A stretch of 64,000 nt of DNA from Cryptomeria japonica (taxonomy: Eukaryota; Streptophyta; Pinopsida; Cupressales; Cupressaceae): NCBI RefSeq assembly GCF_030272615.1, contig NC_081412.1, positions 341,311,370-341,375,369 of the forward strand, in the 5' to 3' direction. Positions within the stretch are counted from its first letter, which is position 1, and the number at the start of each line of letters is the position of its first letter. A model generated the notes under the pieces. The model saw only the letters and a program-made list of their open reading frames with translations. It was not told where the DNA came from and ran no database searches. Positions 46,252-57,551 of the stretch are shown here, one piece after another. Position numbers and translations under genes: made by a program.

Positions 46252-48212
46252 CTCCTTCATTACCTGATTGATCTCCTTGGCCATTTCTCTATTCTCTTGC
46301 TCTCTTAAATGTTTGGCCTCATAAAGCTGATCATTTGCTTCAATAAGTGTCTCTTGGACACTTTTGAAAGAAAGCCTAGTGGAATCAAGCTCAATGGTGA
46401 GCTCACTAACCTCTCCCCTCAATTGCTTACTCAAAGACAAAGTCTCATCTGCAAACTTGGTGGCAACATCTCTATTATGCATCATGTGTAAGAAAACCAA
46501 TTTATTCCTTCCATTGTGTTCTTGATCATGTGGAAATCAGCAAGGGGAACATTTTGTTCACATTGGTCTCTTGGTGTCATGAAGATGAATTTTTCAACTA
46601 GGCTTCTAATGTCATCCAATCTAGATAAAGTGTGTATTTCATTTTCAGTAGACACCAACAATTCATTCTTCCAATCATAATCATGCAAGGCAAATGTATT
46701 GCTGTTATAATGAATACCAAAACTACAACTATCTCACTGGGCATCAAAGTCTTCTAGGCTATCACAAATCACATGTGCCTCTTCTTTATCACCCTCAACA
46801 ATGAACTGTGAATCTAGATCAACAAGGCCACTATGTCTGTGCTCAAGATCAACAACATGCATTGATAAATCAGTCATGTCATCAACACCATCAATGCCAT
46901 CTTCCATGTAAACATTGTTCTTAAAAACCAATACAATATTAGGATCAAATGTAAATTCATCCCATGTTGGATCCTCTTCAAACTTAGTTTCTTTTACACC
47001 TGGATCCCAAATGCTAAAAGGCTGATTACTTTGTTTAGTTAGAAAGTGCTCACCATAGCTCCAAGTATCATCCAACTTAGATCTTGAATCTTCTCTTGGT
47101 TTCCACACATTGCTATTCTCACCAAGAGCAATGCTAGAACCAAGTGATGTTCCATCTTCCCATTCAAAAAGTGGATTGTCATATGTCTTCACTATACCCA
47201 TTTCAAACAATGGGTTGTCATTGGAAATCACAAACTGATTTTCCAAAGAAACTGAACTACTGCTATGATTAATACCAAAATCAGAATCTTTGTCATACCT
47301 ATCAGCAGTGACTCCATGGCTGCCCCAAGTCTCATGTACCTCCTCTTCAAAGCTTGTCTCATCATCATTTTTAGTTAATTGGTGAACATCATCATACTCA
47401 ACAAATCCCAAACCATGGTTTGACTCCTTGCCAAGATAAGGTGAAGGTGATGAAACAATTCTAGACTCATTTAGTGGGGAACCAAAAGAATTTATATCTC
47501 CTTGTGGTTGATCTATCATAGCTGGTTCTATAATCTCAATAGTATCTTCTTCGATTTTCATCTGCTCTTCCTTTGAAAGCACATGAGTGCATTCAACACC
47601 ATCACTAGCTCCATAAGCAACATTAAGGGGTTCATCATGCACAACCTCAAATATTGGTTTTTCTTCTTCTTGAATGACAACCTCATCAATGGTAGGTGCA
47701 CGCATGACATGGGAATCATCATCAACATTCTCAAGCTCCTCACTTGAAGTTTTTCTTTCTTCTTCTTGAGCAAATAGAGTAAGAGCTATCATATGGTATT
47801 TTTTCTTTGCAAACTCAGTCTTGTAGCATAATTTCGAATGGTGGTTCATGAAACAATTGAAAGGTAATTCTTCGTTAATGACTTGAGGAAGTGTATCATA
47901 TTCCTCAAACATGCCAAGAATTTCTTCTCTAATCTTCTTCTCATGAACCCATCATTAAACTTTGAATTTCTGTTGAAAGCACAGGATGGCACGAATAACC
48001 GATTTCTCTATCACTCATGGAGAATTTGATCAACTGGGACATCATGTCCATCGTAGTGTCAAACTTTTTCTCAACTCTCTGCATAGCCCCAATGGCAACA
48101 TTTTGATCTGATGTTCTCTCTGCCATTGAATCCACCAAATTTGTTGAATCAACTTCCTTATCTCTATTTCTCAAAACCTCTGAAAAGGTTTCTTCTACTG
48201 GCAATGACGGTA
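46252..48212 (-). pseudogene. acidic gag-like reading frame of the family B element
   Basis: Minus-strand coding from MPVEETFSEVLRNRDKE (48204) through the long frame 47912-46734, then, after an in-frame stop, 46688-46482 and a frame-shifted heptad-rich tail (LSLSKQLRGEVSELTIELDS), which reads as a coiled coil. The 392-codon middle part is Asp/Glu-rich with recurring NPLFE words and no zinc knuckle or protease. It takes the place of gag in the element. There are at least two frameshifts and one stop. The end of the coding region is cut by the solo LTR at 46251. Function unknown. Confidence 0.6.
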
Positions 48213-48220
48213 TCTAATAC

Positions 48221-51200
48221 CAAAGTTTTAAAACTCGGACTCGCCACGGAGTCGACAAACCAAAAATTTGGACTCGTACTCGGACTTGTGAAAGACTTGA
48301 CAAGGACTCGGCAAAAAAAAAAAACCCGTAGTTTTACAAAAAAAAACATAAAGAAATTAATGCATTTAGAGAACATAAGAGCCATAATTGAAACATTACA
48401 CATGTCACATGATCTACAAACACGCAATAACTGAAATTTCATCATTCATACTCATAGTTTCAACTCTAAAATGTATAATAGGAGCATAAGTTTATAAATG
48501 TTTACAAAATTACATATAATGATATGTCCAACTCCAAATGTGAAAAACAACAATGAACAAACTAAAGAGAAGACTACGTCTTCCTCTTTGTATTTCTCCT
48601 AATATAGCTCAATTTTTCAAGCCTTGAGCTAGAAGTAGTAGCAGTGGGTGTTGTGGTATCTAAATGGTTAGATGATTCTTCTTCAAAGTCAAAGTCCTCA
48701 TCCTCGTCCTCATCTTCATCCTCCATTTCATCCAATCTTCCTCCTTCTGCTTCTTGTGTTGCTCCTCTCTCTATTTCTGCAATTTCTTCTTCGGTAAGGA
48801 GGACATCGTCACCATCATTTTGTTCATTCACAGTCCAATCACCATATGGATCAATTTCATCCAAGTCAATGGCCTCATGTGAAACACCCTCCACCTGTCT
48901 AACTCGAAGGCGAAGGTTGTACCGAATGAAGACAAGATCATTGAGTCGTTTTTGCGTCAATCTATTTCTCTTCTTTGTGTGAATACTCTCAAATACACTC
49001 CAATTTCGTTCACACCTAGAAGCACTGCATGGCTGAGACAAAACACAAACGGCTATCTTTTGAAGATTAGGCATGCCAGCACCATAATTCTCCCACCATA
49101 AATCTACAAAAAACATTTAGAAATATTAGAATTGAGAAAAAATGTAACAATCAAGTTTGTAGGTTTTTCCTTGCAGTATTGAACTAAGTTACTAAATTTT
49201 TTACCTGGTTGTTGTTTTCCTCTCCTATCAATTGCTAGTTGTGATGAGAAGAGTCTCCCCTCTGCACTCTTGTAGATCTTGAACAATGAACATTTCCAAT
49301 TTCATAAATAGATAGTTAGTGTGTCAAACTCAAATTCAATAATGAACATATCCGAATTCATAAATAAAGATAGAGCAATTGCAAATGTCAAATCTCACCT
49401 CCAACTCATCAAGAACCTTGTCTCTCAACTCAAGATTAGGTGCCATCTTATCAATGCATGCAATAACACCTGCCATGATCTCCTCATCAGCCCTAAATGA
49501 ATCAGAGAAGTAGAATTTCGAGTTCAAAAAGTAGGCGAAGGCATGTATCGGTTGGTGGAGTTGGTTTGTCCACCTACGATCAATGATGCGCCAAAGGATT
49601 CCACTATAGTAATGTTAAATGGCCTCATTGGCCCTATCCATGGCCTCATAAATGAAACCCCTTGGCATGCCCTCTCCATCCACCATACAAAAAATCCTTA
49701 CCAAAGGTTCTGTCACCTAAAAGAATGAAAACAAATTTTAAATTAGTACAAAATTAACCCCTAAAAAATAAAATCAGCAAATAGACAAGATTGTATAAAG
49801 TTTACTTTTGTGTTTGTTACTTACTGTAGTCAACTCCTCTCCACTTTTGGTGAACTCTTCATCAAAAACAATGATCACAATCTTCTCTGCTTCAGGTCTT
49901 TGGAGTATGCAGACCCCAACCAAGCATCAGACACAGACATCTGCTTAAGATGAGGAATGGCACTAAGAATTCTCTGCAAAGTGATGAAGTGGCTAGCAAA
50001 TCGTGTCACTCCAGATTGCACAAGGTCCTTGCCATTTGTGTGTTTTCTCATCAAAACAAGCACCCAAGTATGGTTGTAGATGAATTTGGTGACACTTCTT
50101 GCATCTTCAACCACCTTTTTCACCCATTCAATCTTCCCAATGTCCTCTAGCATCAAGTCCAAGCAATGTGCAGCACAAGGACTCCATGTAATCATAGGAT
50201 GCCTCTCCATAAGCATTCTACCTGCAGATACATATGTAGCTCCGTTGTCCGTGATAATTTGGACAACATTCTCAACTCCAACTTCCTGAACCACCCCATC
50301 CAATAGATTACACAAAGTCTCTACATTTTTTATTTCATTTGAGGCATCAATAGACTTTAGGAATACCATTGCACCCTTTGAAGCCACCAAGAAGTTGAGA
50401 AGATTCTTATTTCGTCCATCTGTCCATCCATCAGATAAAATGCTGTATCCTTTTCTCTTCCAATACCTTTTCTGATCATCAACCACAACTTGTCTATTTT
50501 TTACAGCTTTCTTTACCAATGGCCCACTAAAGTCATGACCTGTTGGGGCCTTAAACCCCTTACCCGCAACTGTTAATGCATTAACCAAACCTTCCCAATA
50601 CACATTGTTTGCTGCATTGAAAGGTAGATTATTGTAAAACCAAAAGTTTGATGCTGCTATCTTTGCTTGTTCATGCTTCTCTCTATTCCATCTTGTACCT
50701 TCAAGTGAAGGTTGTGCACCTGGAACATTGCGTGGTACAAAAAAATTAGGGTCTGATCTAACAGGAGTGTCACTAGCCTCACCCTCATTGTCACCAAAAG
50801 ATGAAAGTGACTGACGACTACGAGTGTGACCAATGGGACCCGAAGTGGACAATGTGGGATTCATTGCAGCTGCCATGGCTTCTTTTGTTTTTGCCTTTCT
50901 TCCTTTTGCATATCATTCTCAGCAAGAAGGGTCTTCATCTCTCTAATAATCTTAGGAGTTGATTTGGCGCATACCTCCACACCATATCCAAGTATTTGTG
51001 CAAGGTGGTATTTTAATCTATTGATTCCACCCGTCATCCATTTTGTACATTCGGTGCAAGTGACCTCCCCCTTTTTGCTTCCTAGAATCCCATATTTCCA
51101 TGCTTTATCTCTTTGTCTTCCTGACCTTGGGGTTGCCCTTGGAGTTGAACTTACCATTGCTGATTTAACATGAAAAAAAAAAAATCAGCAGGGTTTTATG

Positions 51201-51646
51201 GAAAATCAACAAAAAAATGTCAATGAATCATTTGGGAAAAATAACAAGAAAAAAATATGAGGAAATAACTTAGGAAAGGAAACAGAAAAAAATTTGGCAG
51301 CATATCCCCTTGTTTTTCAGGATTTTTTGGATTTTCAAAACATGGAAATGATTCAAATGAAAAAAAAAAGAGGAAAAATCCTTACCTAGATCTCTTTTGC
51401 TGATTTTATCTTCTTTCCTCTCCTCCTTCAAACCCTACAAACCTATTATAACCAAGCAAAAATGCCAAATGAGGGGAAAAAATTAAGAAAAATTGAGTTT
51501 TATTGCTTAAATGGCATGTTTCTGGCTACGCGAGTCCATATGAAAGACTCGAGAGTCCGAGCAAAAGACTCACGAGTCTTTCATATGGACTCGTGGCTCC
51601 CATGGACTCATGAGTCCGTGGCGAGTCCACGAGTCTTAAAACCATG
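48221..51646 (-). mobile_element. hAT transposon with multi-exon transposase gene
   Basis: Terminal inverted repeats CAAAGTTTTAAAACTCGGAC / CATGGTTTTAAGACTCG (right end read inward), with imperfect 8-bp flanks TCTAATAC (48213-48220) and TTTGATAT (51647-51654) that differ only by transitions, as expected for a decayed duplication. Sub-terminal regions carry many GACTCG/CGAGTC words, especially 51537-51635. It encodes a hAT transposase on the minus strand and inserted into the leader of the family B element. Confidence 0.85.
48574..51157 (-). pseudogene. hAT transposase (BED finger, DUF659, dimerisation domain)
   Basis: Minus-strand gene. Exon 1 starts MVSSTPRATPRSG (51157) with a BED-type zinc finger (CTECTKW...RLKYHLAQ). 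After a frameshift near 50890 comes the DUF659 catalytic region (SILSDGWTDGRNKNLLNFL, IITDNGATYVSAGRML, WSPCAAHCLDLMLEDI), ending at a donor at 49825. Further exons are about 49716-49399 (GFIYEAMDRANEAI, then a stop), 49277-49205, and 49103-48574 with the hAT dimerisation motif CERNWSVFESIHTKKRNRL and an Asp/Glu-rich tail. Splice sites GT/AG are visible at each junction. Lesions: the exon 1 frameshift, a frameshift near 49890 and the stop after NEAI. Intron retention shows DNA transposition, not retroposition. Confidence 0.85.
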
Positions 51647-51739
51647 TTTGATATTGCTGCCTTCTCTGTTCTCAGTTGTAGTAACTAATATCTTTGTCAC
51701 TCATGGAACCCTTCTGTCACACAGGCTGGCAGGATGTGT

Positions 51740-51752
51740 GGCTTTGATGCCA
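51740..51752 (-). other. primer-binding site of the family B element (minus strand)
   Basis: On the minus strand TGGCATCAAAGCC, a degenerate tRNA-Met PBS, one base from the LTR end ...AATATTACA. It identifies the right-hand LTR as the 5' LTR. Confidence 0.7.
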
Positions 51753-51753
51753 C

Positions 51754-53132
51754 TGTAATATTCCCCTTAATTTTATTTTGATTCCAACACAACAAGATTC
51801 ACCCGTTAAGGTTAGAATAGTCAAATTTGCGCAAAAAGGAAATACTGAAAGTAACCCTTTCACTTTCTGATCACCGAGAGCCCAATCTGGGAGGGTGAGA
51901 GCATACAATGCATAGGGGATCGTTAGATGCAAACTGAAAACTGCTTACAATATCTGGGCGGCAAGCCAGCCCCTTCCACTTTTCAGCGGGATATGGAGAA
52001 TATTGAAGATCACTTGGCGGTAAACCAGCCAAAGATGATACAAGAATCTGAAGAACAATCACTCTATCGCTTATGCAGCGGGAGGACTAGAAATGAAAGT
52101 ACAATCAACTCGACCGCTTGTGCAGCGGGAGGACAGTATTACAATATTCAAAATAGGCGGCTAAGCTAGCCTCTTCCACTTATGCAGTGGGACTACAAGC
52201 AATAATCCAAAAGATAGCTGCTAGTACTACTAACTAGCTTTACAATGCACATTATAGATTATCAATACATGAAATATCACTATCCCAAAGATAGGCAGCA
52301 TAGTCAGCCTCTTCCACTTATGCAATTGGACTAAGAAATAACAAAACTTTGCTGTTAGTACTAATAACCAGCATTACAAATCATATAGAATGAAGAATCA
52401 AGTGTTGATACTAAGTCCAAGGGCTGCAACAGTAATAGATAATCACTCCCCAACCAACGTAGACTACTCACACCAAAAATTTCTTCTAACACACAACTAT
52501 GAAATTCTGAAAATCAATAACACGCACAGAAAACATGCAGACTAGCAAGCTACGGACACCCCAAAATGCTCATAACTTCTCTAAATCAACTCCGAATCGC
52601 ACAAAAACAGAAGAAAATGAGAGATATAGCATTCACAACACAAATAGAACTTCAAACCTGCACCACGAACACCACACACAATCTACATGCAACCCGAGGT
52701 AGACAAGGAAAGGGGATGACTCTATTGGGAAGTTCGACTTGCTACATAAAATCCAAATCAGCTTTTCAAGATCCGCAAAATGGTGAACTATATTGCCCAA
52801 GGCATAAAAAGAGATGGAGCCGATCCCCAAAACCACACGTCAAGGACACAGGGAACCACGAGCAAAAAACCACCTTCAGCACACACCACGACCAGCAACA
52901 TGAACACTCAGAAAACACTCCAAAATATCTGAAACTGACACACAAATCTGCAACATTGTTCCTCAAATCTACTCCTCTGAATGAAGAGTAGTCACAAGCT
53001 CAATTAGTTGTTGTACTGCAAGCAAGAAACCAAGCGGTTGCTAGGAGGTATGCATTCCCCGAAGCTTCACTCCAAATTTTGGCAGCACTTCATTATAATT
53101 TTCTTCATAGATGCCAAATGAGAAGCCCAATG
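51754..53132 (-). repeat. 5' LTR of the family B element, 5' part missing
   Basis: Homologous to 38673-40040. Homology stops at GAAGCCCAA, where TGTCATGACCCC begins, so another insertion interrupts the LTR. The U3 part, including the CTATTTTTAG array, is not seen on this side. Confidence 0.8.
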
Positions 53133-54506
53133 TCATGACCCCTCCTTGTGTCATGTCCCCTCTTTGATCATTATATATATACTAAAAGAAACAATTATTA
53201 TTATTATTTAATATAGTAATTACTAATGAATGATTATTCAAAATTTATCTATTTATTCTATTATTTAATTAATAATTATTAAATATTCAAATAAAATAAT
53301 AATAATCTAATAATATAAATAAATGGATTTATATTTAAAGGCATGATGAAGAAAGACCCAACAAGAAAGTATACGTATGATCTTGAGCAAGCCGACGTAC
53401 ATATGATAGTTTCCTACCAACACAGGCAATATAAGTAATAGGGATTACAACGTATGCTAGGGGTCAACAAAACATTGGTAGACTTCTTTAAAGGACGAGA
53501 TTATCACAACTTTATAAATAGTAATATATGGTGATGGTAACGTTTGGAATGATGAAGGAAGCAATGGTTATAAAGAACGATAAGTAATTAAGAATACTTA
53601 GCATCGATCCAAAGGAAGGCCTTTGAAGGTCAATCACACATACAAATTCAAGGATACCAACTAAGGCAAGTATCGATTAATGAGGGGACAGGGACTTACA
53701 CAATATCAGTTTGAGTGGAGATGATGGTTAGTTTGATAATAGTCATCAATTATGGTTAGTAGCGATTAAGGAATAATATCGATTATCATAAGGAAGCAGT
53801 TAACAATATCAAATTAAATATGGAGAGGTGCGATGTTAATTAATCATCATCAAATGACATGATTATTCTCCATAAGATACAACCATTCAATACCAAGGAT
53901 ATTTAATGAATGGAAGAAGGAGATGGAACAGGGGAGGATGGCTGCCGCAGTCCACGTCCGCACTCTGATCCAACACGATAGGGATTTACTTAGATCCATA
54001 TTTGAATCTGCTCCCGTGGTGCCTCTGCTTTCGGCACATATAGGGTTGCATGGATTAGAGGAGAGAACTACGTTAAGGCAGAAAGATTGAAGGAAGCCCA
54101 ATTTGCTATCAAGTGAAAGTAATCAAGCTCAGTATACACTCAGATCCCATATGCGTATTTTGTATATTAAAGTATATCTTCAGTTTAGGATAATTGTATA
54201 TATAAATATCAGAGGACAATTCCATCCATTCGCAGACACTGTATGCTAGATACATAATGATTATACACATCTGAGGATTATCCCATCGATCTGTCCATCG
54301 ATCTGTTTGTATATTATTAATCAATCATTAAGAGCGCGGACTGTGGACTGCAGAGAGGTATGCGATTAACTTACACGCCACGAGGATGTATATGTGTGTG
54401 GACGTGTATGCCACACACACACATATACATTAGTGAGGATTCTGTCATATGTGAGATAGTATGCCAATCTCTGGGGCAGATTTATAGTAGTATAGTAATA
54501 TTGTCT
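53133..54506 (+). other. AT-rich sequence, probable LTR beginning TGTCATGACCCCTC
   Basis: Starts exactly where LTR homology ends and resembles the minus-strand end of the solo LTR 43998-46251 (TGTCATAACCCCTC). A TATA-like TTTATAAATAG lies near 53510. No coding potential. The right end is unresolved because of the next insertion at 54512; it may continue at 59205. Confidence 0.45.
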
Positions 54507-54511
54507 CATGG

Positions 54512-55914
54512 TGTAATGTCCCCTTTTCTAGGTGACTTGAGATGAGCAGGGGTTGACCTACCATTCGAGTTCGCGTAGGTCAATGACATGGTTAGGGGAC
54601 TCATTCTGAGGGTCATGGAACTTTGCAGGGGCTTTGTGAGCCTTTTTGGACCTTCAGACGACAGTTCCTATTTTTTAGGGAGAACTGGCAGTTGACTGAA
54701 TGACCACCTGGGGGACCAAGGAGCAGAGCAGGATCCTTTTGAGCAGTTACAGTTGTTTGGAGAGAGGTTCCTACTTTTTAGGGTGATTCCCTACTTTTTA
54801 GGAGGTTGTGGCAGTTTCCATATTTGAGGTTCCACGGGACCATACCATGGTTTCAGTTTCAGGAAGATTGGGTGTGTTTCCTAGTTTCTAGGAGTATCCC
54901 TAGATTTTAGGGATGGGACTGCCAGTTGGCCCATCTTGTCCTGCATAAGTCACAGACAGGTGACGAAGTCAGATTCATGTTTGGTTGGTTATTTTGGGTT
55001 ATTATTGGATCTATGGAAATATTTTAATATATTTAAATATTTCCTAAGTTAGCGATTAAATAAATTAAAATAAGGCTATGTATATAGCCATTTCGGAGTA
55101 ATAAGGGGTTTTTGGCTTCATCTGGTTTGATATGCCTATGTGTTATAGCTCGTTGGAAAGGTCTTGAACTTTGCTACATGATTCTCACCTCCCGGAGTCT
55201 TTTTGGATGCTTGAAGCTATTTATTCGCAATAAAGTGATATTTTTCTATAGTTTGACGCCATAATTGGGAAAGTGTCACTTTAATTATAAAGCGCAAGCT
55301 TTATTATTCTTTAGGGTTCGACTTGCAAAGGGAAAGGAGTTATAAGGAGATGAAAACCTAATTGATAGCATCTTTGATCATCTTGAAACTTGCGAATTTG
55401 GGAATTGCTCTAGAAGAGTGATTTTGGTCTGGGACGCAAACCCCAGGTCTGAGCTTGCTGGGAGGTAGCCCCTCAGCAGGAGTTGATAGTGGATTTATCC
55501 AGGATTGCACTAAGATTGTCAGAGGTAGAAGCCACCAAGTGAATTCAGCTTATTTGGTCTTCCTTGTTCGTTTCCAGTAATATTCCTCCATCTGGCATCA
55601 ATCCAGATTGAGAACAACTCCAAATAAATGTATGGATTCTTGCTGAATACAAAACTAGGTTATTGGCCTGGTATGATTTGTAGTATTTTCAGATTGCTTA
55701 AATGTTCTTACATATGAACATTGTTTACTGTTTAATTTCACAGTTGTTGCTATTTATCAATTACTTTACTTATAACATCAAAAACCAAAAAGAAACAATC
55801 CCTTTCTGCAACTTCTATCTATTCTATAAGATCACCAGAAAATTACAAAAATATAGTATGTTTAATTAAGAATTTACAGCAGCAACAGCAAAAGGATCCA
55901 TTTGGGATCTTTCA
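54512..55914 (+). repeat. full-length plus LTR of family C
   Basis: 1403 bp, TGTAATGTCCCCTTTTC ... GGGATCTTTCA, directly before the plus PBS. Contains five CCTA(N)4-6TAGG words at 54667-54912 in U3. Confidence 0.9.
54667..54912 (+). promoter_or_regulatory. five palindromic CCTA-TAGG motifs in U3
   Basis: CCTATTTTTTAGGG (54667), CCTACTTTTTAGGG (54770), CCCTACTTTTTAGG (54789), CCTAGTTTCTAGG (54880) and CCCTAGATTTTAGGG (54898). Each is a near-palindrome. Several contain TTTAGGG, the telo-box core found in plant promoters. Confidence 0.55.
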
Positions 55915-55915
55915 G

Positions 55916-55928
55916 TGGTATCAGAGCC
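55916..55928 (+). other. primer-binding site (plus) of family C
   Basis: TGGTATCAGAGCC, one base after the LTR. Followed by about 30 bp of leader before the inversion junction. Confidence 0.88.
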
Positions 55929-55958
55929 TAATCCTGCCAGCTTGTGGGTTATAATTGC

Positions 55959-56970
55959 ATTCACTCGGTGTCTTCTACCTATGACAATCTCAGTGCAATC
56001 CTAGATAAATCCATTGTCAACTCCTGCTGAGGGCTACGTCCCAGCAAGCTCAGACATGGGGTTTGCGTCCCAGACCAAAATCACTCTTCCAGAGCAATTC
56101 CCAAATTCGCAAGTTTCAAGATGATCAAAGATACTATCAATTAGGTTTTCATCTCCTTATAACTCCTTTCCCTTTGCAAGTCGAACCCTAAAGAATAATA
56201 AAGCTTGCGCTTTATAATTAAAGTGACACTTTCCCAATTATGGCGTCAAACTATAGAAAAATATCACTTTATTGCAAATAAATAGCTTCAAGCATCCAAA
56301 AAGACTCCGGGAGGTGAGAATCATGTAGCAAAGTTCAAGACCTTTCCAACGAGCTATAACACATAGGCATATCAAACCAGATGAAGCTAAAAACCCCTTA
56401 TTACTCCGAAATGGCTATATACATAGCCTTATTTTAATTTATTTAATTGCTAACTTAGGAAATATTTAAATATATTAAAATGTTTCCATAGATCCAATAA
56501 TAACCCAAAATAACCAACCAAACATGAATATGACTTCGTCACCTATCTGTGACTGATGCCGGACAAGATGGGCCAACTGGCAGTCCCATCCCTAAAATCT
56601 AGGGATACTCGTAGAAACTAGGAAACACACCCAATCTTCCTGAAACTGAAACCATGGTATGGTCCCATGGAACCTCAAATATGGAAACTGCCACAACCTC
56701 CTAAAAAGTAGGAACCTCTCTCCAAACACCTGTAACTGCTCAAAAGGATCCTGCTCTACTCCTTGGTCCCCCAGGTGGTCATTCAGTCAACTGCCAGTTC
56801 TCCCTAAAAAAGAGGAACTGTCGTCTGAAGGTCCAAAATGGCTCGCAGAGCCCCTGCAAAACTCCATGACCCTCAGAATGAGTCCCCTAATCATGTCATT
56901 GACCTATGGGAACTCGAATGGTAGGTCAACCCCTACTCATCTCAGGTCACCTAGAAAAGGGGACATTACA
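55959..56970 (-). repeat. inverted partial LTR of family C
   Basis: Reverse complement of 54512-55544, running to GGGGACATTACA at 56970. It starts inside the 12-bp word ATTCACTCGGTG (55959-55970), which matches both the family leader and the complement of the LTR. It acts as the 3' LTR of the minus-strand coding region. Confidence 0.9.
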
Positions 56971-57411
56971 ATCTTCGCTTCCCGAAGATTGCTTGCCCTC
57001 AAGCAATCTGCACCTGCACGCTGAAAACCAATTCACTGGATCCCATATCAATCTGAGAAACGTTGCTTCACCCAACCGCTGCGCTACTCTGATATAAACA
57101 TTTGTATACCCAAAGTGAAACAACTCATGATGGATCCACTGAAGAAATACGCCACACATGTCAGTACTCATTATACTGCTGCTGTGAACCTGAACATCAT
57201 CTAACCAGCTAAGAACTTCTCTCCAATTGAAGCCACAAGTACTACCAACCATCAATGCTGATATGAATCCATCAATGAGCCAATTTCCAACAAGTAAAGT
57301 GTGTTGAATACTTTTCCAAGACCTCCAAACGGTTGTTGTAACTTTACCTATATTTCCACAAATTAATGTGCCCTCATTAAAGGTTGCTAAGTAAATGTTT
57401 TGTTGAGCCAT
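56947..57411 (-). pseudogene. 3' Trp-rich reading frame of family C
   Basis: Minus frame MAQQNIYLATFNEG..., 154 codons, rich in Trp, Ser, Val and Phe (LVGNWLIDGFISALM, GVFLQWIHHELFHFG). It ends LLEGKQSSGSEDCNVPF across the LTR start, a shifted counterpart of LLEDKQFWEG...MSPF in family B and in the gypsy pol. The position and style match the 3' frame of family B, but I cannot align them by eye beyond the tail. Confidence 0.55.
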
Positions 57412-57551
57412 GTAACAAATGAAGTCCCTTACATGCTAATCTTCATAGCCGACTGTCAAATCTAAGAAAACTGAGTCACCAATCAATAAGTATAACGTTG
57501 CCTTATCATATGAAAGAGGTCACAAAATGAAAGGTGCATTGGGAACACCTT

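Larger units (their letters stand above)
38673..53132 (-). mobile_element. non-autonomous gypsy-derived element, family B, with three nested insertions
   Basis: Minus-strand element: 5' LTR from 51754 rightwards, PBS 51740-51752, an acidic gag-like frame, a Trp/Cys-rich frame, and a 3' LTR 42647 down to 38673. It is interrupted by a hAT (48221-51646), a solo LTR (43998-46251) and a second, short hAT (40900-42405). It has no RT or integrase. The last codons of the 3' frame (LLEDKQFWEG...MSPF) match the end of the chromovirus-like pol at 15.3 kb, so it derives from a gypsy element that lost pol. The outer part of the 5' LTR is cut by another insertion at about 53133. Confidence 0.72.

Noticed and set aside
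53162-53330. AT-rich runs with TTATTATTA as an origin or matrix-attachment region
   Set aside because: Simple AT-richness, common to the LTRs of this window; nothing specific to an origin.
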